This document shows, in pieces, positions 44,052 to 53,309 of a stretch of 64,000 nucleotides of DNA. A program made the position numbers and the translations under genes. Source of the DNA: Citrobacter freundii (GTDB lineage: Bacteria; Bacteroidota; Bacteroidia; Chitinophagales; Chitinophagaceae); contig QFQQ01000001.1 of the NCBI GenBank assembly GCA_003243445.1, positions 62,001 to 126,000 on the forward strand, given 5' to 3'. Within the stretch, counting starts at the first letter, position 1. Every line of letters begins with the position of its first letter. The notes beneath the pieces were generated by a model that was not told where the DNA came from, did no database searches, and was given only the letters and a program-made list of their open reading frames with translations.

Positions 44052-45434
44052 TTATCTTTTCGCCGAGATAAGGATATGATGAACTTTGGGTTTGTTGATC
44101 GTGTAGATCCGGTCAGCAATCTCCGTCAATAATTTCTCCCATCCTGCACGGATCTCTTTTTTTCTTGCTTCCACATAATTTTCTTTTTTCGAAGCAACTG
44201 CCCAGTCGTTGGCGATCCATGCAGAATCCATTGCAGCCTGATCATCCTGGTACAGCATATTTTTCTTTTTGAAATAATTAAACTGCAACCAGTAGTAAGC
44301 CCTTAGTTTTTGCTCAATACTGCGATATTGTAAATTCAGTTCAGCGATCTGTTTTGCCTGCTGGTATTGCGGCGTATTACTGAGCAGCGCAAGGTTGATC
44401 CCTTTTTCAAGATCGTCGCCACTCCAGCTTCCAATAGAGTGTCCATCGATACTCAGGTCGTATTTTATTGTTTTATTCAATCCGGTCACAGTCAGCATTT
44501 CCTGGTTCATTTCTTTTGTGAAAGGAATTACGTTCAAGGCTTCATATTGCTTTTGCGGATTTTCCCATATATGAGAATTGGAATCTACCGGATAAGGAAG
44601 TGATTTTGCGAGGTAATCGAAAGACAGGCCGCCACCAGACTGCTTAATACCGGTAATGGTGCTGTTTACTGATCTGATCAGTTTGCCTGATGCACCATCT
44701 AATGCCACATCGGCCACCATAGTGCCGGCAAGGCCCTGAGCCCTGAGGAATAACCAGGCCATTGCCATATGTCCTGCATTGCCTGGATGAATCCGGTCAG
44801 GACCGGTCAGGGTGTACATGGAATCTTTCTTCTGTTCGCGCTCGTTGATCTCCTGCATGGGTCTCATCAGGTCAACGAATCCCCAATTGTTTTTCTTAGC
44901 AGCTTCTTCCTGGAAAGCCGCGATCTCCAGCATGGTCTTGTACTTGCCGGTGAATTTATTATTGGTGCCGCCTCTTGTTTCATCAAACGGAGAAGAGGTC
45001 ATCAGGATCTTGGTCAGTTTGGGTTGTGCTTTCAGCTTTGTTTCGATCTGCTGATAACTTTTGAACGAGGTGGCCACCGCCTCTGCTCTCACTTTTTCCT
45101 GCGGTGTATTGAAATATTCAAAATAACGACTGTCGTTCATACCGAAAGTGAGTGCCACTACAGTTGGTTTCAACCGCATGATATCAAGATCAAAACGGTC
45201 ATTGATCTGTCCTGCCACATCACCCCCGATGCCACCATTGAATACAGTGATGCGCTGATCAGGAAAATGTAACTGGTAGTACTGCCAGATGTACATTTCA
45301 TAAAATCCTGCTTCAGTAATGCTATTTCCAGCAAACACCACCCGGTCACCTGCTTTGAATGGCGCCGGCGCTTTTGTCTGAGCAATCCCTGTCAACGCAG
45401 TCAGCATTCCACCAATTAAGAGAAAAGACTTCAT
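44052..45434 (-). CDS. SGNH/GDSL-type esterase
   Basis: A 460-residue exported hydrolase. I take the ATG at 45432-45434, giving signal peptide MKSFLLIGGMLTALTGIAQ; an open frame upstream would overlap the preceding gene. SGNH blocks are visible: FAGNSITEAGFY (block I, Ser38), GGIGGDVAGQI (block II), TFGMNDSRYF (block III Asn) and DRIHPGNAGH (block V Asp/His). A long helical C-terminal region (about 330-460) is unusual and may bind the substrate or partner. It probably deacylates a polysaccharide. Only 5 nt separate it from the GH92-GH130 gene. Confidence 0.85.
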   Translation of the reverse strand: MKSFLLIGGMLTALTGIAQTKAPAPFKAGDRVVFAGNSITEAGFYEMYIWQYYQLHFPDQRITVFNGGIGGDVAGQINDRFDLDIMRLKPTVVALTFGMNDSRYFEYFNTPQEKVRAEAVATSFKSYQQIETKLKAQPKLTKILMTSSPFDETRGGTNNKFTGKYKTMLEIAAFQEEAAKKNNWGFVDLMRPMQEINEREQKKDSMYTLTGPDRIHPGNAGHMAMAWLFLRAQGLAGTMVADVALDGASGKLIRSVNSTITGIKQSGGGLSFDYLAKSLPYPVDSNSHIWENPQKQYEALNVIPFTKEMNQEMLTVTGLNKTIKYDLSIDGHSIGSWSGDDLEKGINLALLSNTPQYQQAKQIAELNLQYRSIEQKLRAYYWLQFNYFKKKNMLYQDDQAAMDSAWIANDWAVASKKENYVEARKKEIRAGWEKLLTEIADRIYTINKPKVHHILISAKR

Positions 45435-45439
45435 ATAGA

Positions 45440-48400
45440 TTATTTTTGAAGAGTTGATTGATTTGGATCGAAGACGGCAACACTCACGCGTGAGTCTGCA
45501 CAACCGTAATAGAGATACCATTTATCTTTAAAAAATACAAGCCCCTCCACAAATACGGTCCCCGCAGGGTATTGCCCGCTTTTTTCAAAAGATTCTGTCG
45601 GAACAAAAAATGGTTTATCCAAACGGCCAATCGCTTTATACGGATCATTCAGATCAAACAGCACCTGGCCGGCGCAGTAAGAATTCAACGTATAGTGTTC
45701 ATCTGCATCTTCATTTGCCAGGTTTTTTCCATTGTATAATAACAGGATCCCTTTATCAGTGATGATAGCCGGAGGCCCGCACTCCGTCAAATGGCTATCA
45801 AAATGTTTCTTACGCGGCGTGATCAGTTTCCGGAGATTGCCGTCTGCGTCTTCCACAGGTGTCCAGTTAACCAGATCTGTGGATGTTGCAGCAAACACCG
45901 CCGTTTCGCCCCAATACATCAGATAGGCGCCATTGATCTTTGCGATCACCTGTTCTCCCTTGACCAGCTTTGTAACCAGCGAAGCCGATTTGGAAGCCAT
46001 GTTAAAATACTTTCCGTTATAAGCTTTACGGAATGCAGGTCCATGCTTTTTCCAGGTCAGCAGATCCTTCGAAGTAGCTACGCCAAGACGCGGAACTTTC
46101 TTATTCCACTGTGTATACAACATCACATAGGTTCCATCTTCTGTAACGGCCACACGGGGATCTTCACAACCGCCTGTCCATTCAAATTCTTTCTGCGTAT
46201 CATTTCCCGGGTACATTACCGGTTTACCGCTTCGCTGCACTGCAAGACCATCTTCGCTTAATGCCAATCCAATGCGCGAAGTGCGTTCGCCGATACCTAC
46301 ACCGGACTTATCTTCCGCACGATATAATACAGCGATTTTTCCATCTTTGATCGTTGCGGCCGGGTTGAATACATCGTTTGCTTCCCAATGAAGATCTTTC
46401 CCGCTCATAGGGTCTTTGAATACGCTGGACTCATCGGGTTTCAGCACCGGATTCACACCAGCAGGTCTGATAAACGGTCCCAAAGCCCAGGATGGAAGCT
46501 TCGCCGCATCCGTTGTATCAAAAGAAAGCTGAACAGAATTCACTGCCCATTGCTGATTGGCATCGTCTGATAATGTAAAGGAAAGATCGCCTCCTTTTGT
46601 CAACTCGCTCAGAGGGATCCAGCTATCTTTCCACGACCGGCCATTCCATTTGAGATCGCTGATATAATTGCGGTTTTCATCACCGCCTGTTATATGCAGT
46701 GTTGCTTCAGGGAATCGAATCGTTATATCCCGAAAAGAAGGCGAATTGATCGACATCACCGCCTGGGCTGGCACTACCGGATATAGGCCGATATTGGCAA
46801 ATACATAAAACGCACCCATTGCACCCATATCATCGTTGCCCGGCAAACCTTCAGGACGATTTGTGTATTGCTCTTTAATGATCCGTTTCACCTGCGCCTG
46901 CGTCTTTGCCGGTTTACCCACCCAGTTATAAATCCAAGGTACCTGGAAATCCGGTTCATTGCCTGCAGCAAACCATTCCTGGTTATAGGAAGCATTCAGT
47001 TTCGTAAAAAAACTATCCAGTCTTTTTTCAGCAACAGCCTTCCCTCCCATCGTACTGATCAAGCCACTTAAATTATGCGGCACCATCCAGAAATAATTTT
47101 TATAGGACGCTTCCCGCCAGTCTTCATCATACTTCTTCCAGTTGCCATCGATATCCCTTGACTGAAGCCAGTTCGTTGCCGGATTATAAAGGTTTTTCCA
47201 CGACTGGGAGCGTTTGAGGTAGGTTTGATATAAAGACGAATCGCTGAATGCCTGCAATGCAAATTGCCCGATTGCAAAATCAGCGGAAGCATATTCAAGG
47301 CTCATGGATGCATTCACATATCCTTTGTCCAGGTACTGTTGCAAAAAAGGACGCGTTTCATACTGCTGCGATTTCGTTCCCGGTCTTTCTGCACCATTGC
47401 GCATCACCTGCAATGCCGCCTTTGTATCAAACCCCTTTGCTCCGAATGCGTAAGCATTCGCAACGAGCAAACTGGTAGGATCGCCCTGCATAATCCCGGT
47501 CTCCGTGTTCGCAAGCACCCACCGGGGAAAACCTCCGCCAGATAATTGGGCAAACTGAATGATCGAATTCATCATTTGCGAAGTCTGCTCCGGTAATAAC
47601 ATACTGATCAACTGAATTTGCGTTCTGTATGTATCCCAGTTACTGAAGGCAGTATAATAATTGCCATTCGTTACCTTATGCGTTCTTCCATCTGCTCCAA
47701 TATATTCGCCGTTTACATCATTACAGATATTCGGATGAATAAAGGAATGATAAAGATGAGTATAAAACTGAGTGGTATGATCCTCCGTTCCGCCGCTCAC
47801 TTTTATCAATCCTAAATATTCGTCCCATTTACGAATGGCTGCGTAGCGGATCGCATCGAAATCCCATTGTGTATTTTCTGTTTCCAGATTTTGTTTCGCG
47901 TTCTCCAACGACACATAAGAGATGGCAAATTTATATTGCAGTGTTTTGTTCTTTGATACATCAAAGCTGAACCACGCACCGGAGTTTGCACCGCTTGCCG
48001 TGTCCTTGTTCTTTTGCAGAGATCTTTCTTTCCATGTTCCTTTTATTACCGCAGGTCTGTCAAACTCGGCAACAAAATAAACCCGATAGTTAGCAGGCGA
48101 TCCGCAAAACTGACCACCATCTGCATAACCTTCCATGGAGGTTGGAGAAGTGATGCGGATAAATGCATCGCCCATTGTGGTGCCGTTCAAACCAGAACCG
48201 ACGACAATGGTGCCGTGTTTATCTGTTGACGGAAATGTGTACCTGGCCATACCAGTTCGGGTAGTCACGCTCAGTTGACAATCCACTTCGCCGGCTTTTG
48301 TGCGGAATGATCCGGCAATCGCTTCTTCTATTCTGAACCCCGGATCCAATTGCATCATGTCATACGGTGATGCTGTTATTTTTCCGGACAAAGGCATCGT

Positions 48401-48673
48401 GGGGAAATTGCCCATGTGTTCACAGCCGGCACCGCTCATCTGGTTCACCACAAATCCTTTCGCCGGATGAAAAAAGGTGGGAGTAAACTGAACCATGCCA
48501 AAGGGATAGGTTGCCCCCGGAAATGTGTACCCTGCTTCAAGATAAGCCTCTTCCTTGCTTGCGCCTTTGCCTTTATTGCCGATACGCGTGTTCACTTTCG
48601 ACGCAAACTGCTGCCCATTGACCTGCAAAGCAAAAATGGAAAATAAAATTATAGCGGATGTTCTCCGTCTCAT
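45440..48673 (-). CDS. GH92-GH130 fusion glycosidase
   Basis: A 1077-residue exported two-enzyme protein. Residues 24-718 are GH92 (AGYTFPGATYPFGMVQFTP; acid-position E521 in DWREASYKNYFW; GNEP; PGNDDMGAMGAFY with D615). Residues about 735-1077 are GH130 (WEANDVFNPAATIKDGKI, WTGGCEDPRVAV, TECGPPAI, LYYGCADSRVSVAV). GH92 enzymes are calcium-dependent exo-alpha-mannosidases; GH130 contains beta-mannoside phosphorylases and beta-1,2-mannosidases. Being exported, the GH130 half is more likely a hydrolase than a phosphorylase. No His-Glu pair typical of alpha-1,2-mannosidases is present at the expected GH92 position. Its ATG overlaps the previous stop by 4 nt (ATGA). Confidence 0.9.
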   Translation of the reverse strand: MRRRTSAIILFSIFALQVNGQQFASKVNTRIGNKGKGASKEEAYLEAGYTFPGATYPFGMVQFTPTFFHPAKGFVVNQMSGAGCEHMGNFPTMPLSGKITASPYDMMQLDPGFRIEEAIAGSFRTKAGEVDCQLSVTTRTGMARYTFPSTDKHGTIVVGSGLNGTTMGDAFIRITSPTSMEGYADGGQFCGSPANYRVYFVAEFDRPAVIKGTWKERSLQKNKDTASGANSGAWFSFDVSKNKTLQYKFAISYVSLENAKQNLETENTQWDFDAIRYAAIRKWDEYLGLIKVSGGTEDHTTQFYTHLYHSFIHPNICNDVNGEYIGADGRTHKVTNGNYYTAFSNWDTYRTQIQLISMLLPEQTSQMMNSIIQFAQLSGGGFPRWVLANTETGIMQGDPTSLLVANAYAFGAKGFDTKAALQVMRNGAERPGTKSQQYETRPFLQQYLDKGYVNASMSLEYASADFAIGQFALQAFSDSSLYQTYLKRSQSWKNLYNPATNWLQSRDIDGNWKKYDEDWREASYKNYFWMVPHNLSGLISTMGGKAVAEKRLDSFFTKLNASYNQEWFAAGNEPDFQVPWIYNWVGKPAKTQAQVKRIIKEQYTNRPEGLPGNDDMGAMGAFYVFANIGLYPVVPAQAVMSINSPSFRDITIRFPEATLHITGGDENRNYISDLKWNGRSWKDSWIPLSELTKGGDLSFTLSDDANQQWAVNSVQLSFDTTDAAKLPSWALGPFIRPAGVNPVLKPDESSVFKDPMSGKDLHWEANDVFNPAATIKDGKIAVLYRAEDKSGVGIGERTSRIGLALSEDGLAVQRSGKPVMYPGNDTQKEFEWTGGCEDPRVAVTEDGTYVMLYTQWNKKVPRLGVATSKDLLTWKKHGPAFRKAYNGKYFNMASKSASLVTKLVKGEQVIAKINGAYLMYWGETAVFAATSTDLVNWTPVEDADGNLRKLITPRKKHFDSHLTECGPPAIITDKGILLLYNGKNLANEDADEHYTLNSYCAGQVLFDLNDPYKAIGRLDKPFFVPTESFEKSGQYPAGTVFVEGLVFFKDKWYLYYGCADSRVSVAVFDPNQSTLQK

Positions 48674-50943
48674 TGATCGCTCTTTTTTGTAAGGGAAAAT
48701 GGTCTGTCTGAAATAGCTGTGCCACGTTGTTTGTTTGGTGTTGCTCCCATTTCAAAATGCAATACACCACCGTTTGCAATATCATTATAAGTGATCCAGT
48801 TCTTTGTATAGGGCTGACCGTTCAATGTTGCTGATTGAATGTATACATTATCGCGGCTGTTATTATTTGCTTCGATGGTGAATGATCTTCCATTCTCCAG
48901 CTGAATCGTTGCTTTATTGAACACCGGGCTGCCGATCACATACTGATCAGTGCCTGGCGTAACGCTATAGATCCCTAAAGCACTCAGTACGTACCAGGAC
49001 GACATTCCACCCTGATCTTCATCTCCCGGATAACCATTCTCCGTTGCATTGTAAAGCTTGCGCATTACTTCACGAACACGGCTCTGTGCTTTCCAGGGAG
49101 CACCGGTGTAGTTATACAGATAGATCAGGTGCTGAATAGGCTGATTGCCGTGTGCATACTGACCGAGATTGGCATTCACCATTTCCGTCATCTCATGGAT
49201 CATTTGTCCGTAACTGCCGACATGCACTGTGTTTGGCTCAGTAAATACAGAATCGATCTTTGCTTCAAATGCTTTCTCTCCGCCAGTCAGGTTGATGAGT
49301 CCCTGCACATCATGGAAAACCGACCAGTTATAATGCCAGGCATTTCCCTCCGTATAGGGCCCGCCCCACCAGAGCGGATCGAAGTTGGGTGACCATTCAC
49401 CATTGGCCTGACGGCCGCGCATGAACGTTGTAGCAGTGTCAAATACATTTTTGTAATTGTACATCTGCTTCGCAAAGATCTGTTCGTAAAACTTATTGCC
49501 CGTCATCTTCGCCAGCATATAACCACAGAAATCATCATAAGCATATTCCAGTGTCTGAGCTGTGGCGCCTTCGGAACCCGGATAGGGAACATAACCCAAT
49601 TGAAAATATTCCTTCCAGCCCTGGCGGCCGTTTGCTCCTCCCCATGGTCCTTTATTGGTTGCTTCGTGATAGTAAGCTTTTAAGGCAGAATCTGCGCTGA
49701 AGTTGCGGATACCTTTTGCCCATGCATCGGCAAGCAAAGAGATCGCGTGATTACCCAGCATTCCACCGGTTTCAGAAGGCGCGGACCAGGAAGGCAGCCA
49801 GCCGCATTGTTTCTGTGCATCCAGCAGGGCCTGCATGTACTGCCCCTGCATAGTTGGATGAAGAATGTTTGTCAGGGGAAACTGAGAACGGAAAGTGTCC
49901 CAGAAACCATTATCCGTGTACATATATCCATCGTGCTGCTGACCATCATACGGACTATAATAAACCGGCCTGCCATTTTTGTCATACTCAAAAAATGAGT
50001 GTGAGAAAAGATTAGCGCGGAACATACAGGAATAGAATGTAGCTTTTTCTTCTTCTGTTCCTCCTTCAACTTTTACCCTGTTCAATAATTTATTCCAAAC
50101 AGCAAAGCCTGCGTCACGCGTTTGTTCAAATCTGGCAAAGCTTCCCAGTTCGCGCAGCAGCGTTGTTTCAGCCTGCTCCGGGCTGATGTAGGAAGAAGCT
50201 ACTTTCGCCTGTACGGTCGTGCCTTTTGCGAACTCAATATAGGCACCAGCACCCTGCGCTTCGGCGGATGTGCTGTTAGCAGATATAGTATTCTTTTGAT
50301 TCTCCCAGGTGCCATAGGCAACAAATGGTCTATCAAAAACGATCACGAAATAATTCCGGAAACCGTTTGGCACAAAAGAACCGTTTGTAACATACCCGGA
50401 AATTTTACGGTTGGCCGCGTCAATGGTAACGCTACTCATTTTCGTATAACCATCCAGTACGATGTTTGATTGTTGTCCCTTTGGAAAACGAAAACGAAAA
50501 TGTGCGGCACGCTCTGTTGGTGCGATCTCGGCCATCACGCCGTTATCTAATGTTACACGATAATGATTCGGTCTTCCCAGCTCATTTGCATGTTTAAAAG
50601 GAACTTTTCTTTTTTCCTGATCGACAACAAGCGGCCCTGCAACAGGCATCAACGTGAATACACCGTAATCATTCATCCATGGGCTGCATTGGTGCGTTTC
50701 TCCAAAACCACGTATCACGGGTTCGGAATATTTATACTTCCAGCCATCACCGTTCTTACCCGTCTGCGGGCTCCAGGCGTTCATACAGAAAGGCATGGCC
50801 GTTGTAGGGTAAGTATTGCCTGCCGATAATTCATAACTGGAATTTGTTCCCTGCAGGGTATTCACATACTTCACCAGGTCATCCTGCGCATAAAGCTGTG
50901 TAATATAAAGACAGAAAATCCCTGCTGTTAGAGCTTTGATCAT
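48670..50943 (-). CDS. GH92 alpha-mannosidase, BT3990-like (predicted alpha-1,2)
   Basis: A 757-residue exported GH92 enzyme. The general-acid motif YTEGNAWHYNW gives E532, a His-Glu pair lies at 583-584, and the base motif PGDEDQGGMSSWY gives D641 and D643. In Bacteroides thetaiotaomicron BT3990, an alpha-1,2-mannosidase, the equivalents are E533, H584/E585, D642 and D644 (from memory), so all four fall at a constant offset of one. This predicts alpha-1,2-mannosidase activity. It starts 36 nt after the preceding GH92 stop and its own stop overlaps the next start by 4 nt, so the three GH92 genes form one transcript. Confidence 0.92.
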   Translation of the reverse strand: MIKALTAGIFCLYITQLYAQDDLVKYVNTLQGTNSSYELSAGNTYPTTAMPFCMNAWSPQTGKNGDGWKYKYSEPVIRGFGETHQCSPWMNDYGVFTLMPVAGPLVVDQEKRKVPFKHANELGRPNHYRVTLDNGVMAEIAPTERAAHFRFRFPKGQQSNIVLDGYTKMSSVTIDAANRKISGYVTNGSFVPNGFRNYFVIVFDRPFVAYGTWENQKNTISANSTSAEAQGAGAYIEFAKGTTVQAKVASSYISPEQAETTLLRELGSFARFEQTRDAGFAVWNKLLNRVKVEGGTEEEKATFYSCMFRANLFSHSFFEYDKNGRPVYYSPYDGQQHDGYMYTDNGFWDTFRSQFPLTNILHPTMQGQYMQALLDAQKQCGWLPSWSAPSETGGMLGNHAISLLADAWAKGIRNFSADSALKAYYHEATNKGPWGGANGRQGWKEYFQLGYVPYPGSEGATAQTLEYAYDDFCGYMLAKMTGNKFYEQIFAKQMYNYKNVFDTATTFMRGRQANGEWSPNFDPLWWGGPYTEGNAWHYNWSVFHDVQGLINLTGGEKAFEAKIDSVFTEPNTVHVGSYGQMIHEMTEMVNANLGQYAHGNQPIQHLIYLYNYTGAPWKAQSRVREVMRKLYNATENGYPGDEDQGGMSSWYVLSALGIYSVTPGTDQYVIGSPVFNKATIQLENGRSFTIEANNNSRDNVYIQSATLNGQPYTKNWITYNDIANGGVLHFEMGATPNKQRGTAISDRPFSLTKKSDQ

Positions 50944-50979
50944 TATAATGTATTTATATCGCCAGAGATTGAAATGTTG

Positions 50980-53301
50980 TTATTCGCTACGTCCCCAGTT
51001 TTTATTTGGCGCGCTTCCCATTTGCAACTCAAGTATGCCACCTTTGATGATATCGCTATGATCGATATAACATTTATCATAGGACTTGCCATTCAGGGTT
51101 GCGCTTTGGATATAGATGTTCTGCGAATTGTTATTCTTTGCCACGATCGTAAACGTTTTTCCCGTTGCATACTTTTTATCAAGGCCGATAACAATGCGAT
51201 CAAATACAGGACTTGTCAACTCATATCTTGTATTGCCGGGAGCGATGGGATGAAAACCGATCGCAGCCAGGATATACCAGGCGGACATTTGTCCAACATC
51301 TTCGTTCCCCACCAATCCATTCACTTCGTTCCTGTATGCATTGTTGCAAATCAGTCTTGTCCATTTCTGTGTAAGCCATGGCGCACCAACGCGATTGAAC
51401 AGGAATGGGACATGATGCACAGGTTCGTTCGCATGGTTGTAGTAATCATTCCACATCATATTCTCCGGCGTATGATCAAACATGCTTTCAAGATCTGCAC
51501 GTACCTTATCTTCACCACCCATCAGCGCTACCATTCCCTTTACATCATGTGGAACAAACCATCCCTGCTGATAGGGATTGCTTTCAATGCTGCCATACCA
51601 TTGGGTGAGGCGGCCGGCAGCAGGATAAGGCTCCCAGCTACCATCTTCTCTCTTCGGACGGAACCATTTGGTGGAATCATCAAAAATGTTGCGATAGCTT
51701 TGCCCGCGACGGCGGTATTTTGCTTCCAGATCGGGTTTGTTTAGATACTTTGCAAGGTCGGCCACACAGTTCTCCGTGAACGCATATTCCAGCGTATGTG
51801 AAATACCAAAGCCGGTGCTGAATCCTCTTTCTCCGTTGCCGAATTTCTCTACGGAGTTAACTGCGTAATCAAATGCCTTAGGCACATCAAAACCACGGAT
51901 ACCCTTTACATAGGCGTCAGTAATCACCGGTATTGCAGGATTACCGATCATACAACCTGTATATGCATTCAGCAACTCCCATCTTTCCAGGTAATGCTTA
52001 CCGCTCTGATCACCCATTTCCACGAGAGAGTTAATGATATCATTAACCACCACCGGATTAATGATCGTCTGCAAAGGCATCTGACTCCTGAACACATCCC
52101 AGCCACTGAATACTGTTCGCTTGGTAAAGGCTGCGCTCTGATGCAGGAGTTTGTCAGCACCGATATAATTTCCATTCACATCCTCCATACTTCTTGGATC
52201 AAGCATGGAATGATACATTGCCGTGTAAAAGATCTTTTTCTTTTCTTCATCTTTTATATCAATACGGATCTTCTCCAAAGCACGATCCCATAAAGCAACA
52301 GACGCATTACGGACGGCATCAAAATTCCAACCGGTGATATCCTTTGCCAGATTGACTCTTGCTCCTGCAAGATCTGTAAATGAGATCCCGACTTTCAATA
52401 AAACCTGTTCTCCCTCTTTGGTAGAAAATTCAGAAAAGAACCCAAGATGTTTTCCGCGCTTCTCTTTTATATTCTTTTCCACCGTTGCATCCGCAATCCA
52501 CTGCTGATAGTGATCACTAAGTACATTTTCCCGGTGCCTGTTCGCAGAATCAGGGATAACAGCACTCCACACACCGGTATGGGTGAAAGGCTTGCTGAAT
52601 TCCGCATGGAAATAAACAATGTAATCAGCTTTACCATCTCCATCACCCCAGCCACCGCCATCCGGCGTGCACTTCATCCAGCCCTCAATACTGTGATCAT
52701 TGATCACCTTGACCGATTGCTCTACGGATGTGCCCCCTACCCTTCTTGCCAGGTCAACCTGTATGCGGGATTGTTTATTAGCAGGGAAAGTAAACCGCAT
52801 CATGCCCGCATGCGGGGCAGCAGTCAACTCGGCCTTTACTTTATAATCCGACAGAAAAGCGGAATAATAAGCGGCAGTTGCCACAGACTTTCCCGCATCA
52901 TAGGAAGAGCGATAGCCATTTCCGGTTGATCCGGGTTTACCGGCGATCTTTTTTAACGGACCAGTTGTTGGCGTCACCAGGAAATTGCCGAGATCACCAA
53001 ACCAACCCACGCCACTCATTTGCGTAAGTGCAAACCCTTCAATACTGGTATGCTCATAGCTGAAGCCATTACCATTATCGCCGCCTGTGATCGTATTCGG
53101 ACTCACCTGCACTAACCCAAACGGCGTGGCCGCACCCGGAAAAGTCTTTCCCAATCCATGGTAAATACCTGCGTCACCCGTACTGGTACTGGCTCCGATA
53201 AATGGATTGATATAGGACGACAGACGCTGCTGAGCTGATGATACCGTTGCTACCAGCAAACCGCAGACACCTAATAATCGCTTCGCTCTTTTTCCCATCA
53301 T
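50980..53301 (-). CDS. GH92 alpha-mannosidase (non-alpha-1,2 subtype predicted)
   Basis: A 773-residue exported GH92 enzyme with two adjacent ATG codons at 53296-53301. Motifs: GKTFPGAATPFGLVQVSP, SIESNPYQQGWFVPHD (general acid Glu), NEPVHH and VGNEDVGQMSAWY (catalytic Asp). The segment carrying His-Glu in alpha-1,2-mannosidases is absent; the loop between the acid and base motifs is about 15 residues shorter. A different linkage, such as alpha-1,3, alpha-1,4 or alpha-1,6, or mannose 6-phosphate ends, is possible. It follows the GH38 gene by 8 nt. Confidence 0.9.
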   Translation of the reverse strand: MMGKRAKRLLGVCGLLVATVSSAQQRLSSYINPFIGASTSTGDAGIYHGLGKTFPGAATPFGLVQVSPNTITGGDNGNGFSYEHTSIEGFALTQMSGVGWFGDLGNFLVTPTTGPLKKIAGKPGSTGNGYRSSYDAGKSVATAAYYSAFLSDYKVKAELTAAPHAGMMRFTFPANKQSRIQVDLARRVGGTSVEQSVKVINDHSIEGWMKCTPDGGGWGDGDGKADYIVYFHAEFSKPFTHTGVWSAVIPDSANRHRENVLSDHYQQWIADATVEKNIKEKRGKHLGFFSEFSTKEGEQVLLKVGISFTDLAGARVNLAKDITGWNFDAVRNASVALWDRALEKIRIDIKDEEKKKIFYTAMYHSMLDPRSMEDVNGNYIGADKLLHQSAAFTKRTVFSGWDVFRSQMPLQTIINPVVVNDIINSLVEMGDQSGKHYLERWELLNAYTGCMIGNPAIPVITDAYVKGIRGFDVPKAFDYAVNSVEKFGNGERGFSTGFGISHTLEYAFTENCVADLAKYLNKPDLEAKYRRRGQSYRNIFDDSTKWFRPKREDGSWEPYPAAGRLTQWYGSIESNPYQQGWFVPHDVKGMVALMGGEDKVRADLESMFDHTPENMMWNDYYNHANEPVHHVPFLFNRVGAPWLTQKWTRLICNNAYRNEVNGLVGNEDVGQMSAWYILAAIGFHPIAPGNTRYELTSPVFDRIVIGLDKKYATGKTFTIVAKNNNSQNIYIQSATLNGKSYDKCYIDHSDIIKGGILELQMGSAPNKNWGRSE

Positions 53302-53309
53302 GAATAAAC

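Noticed and set aside
50974..51744. Plus-strand open frame of 256 codons
   Set aside because: It is antisense to a GH92 gene with complete catalytic motifs, and His/Ile/Cys-rich composition is typical of a shadow frame.
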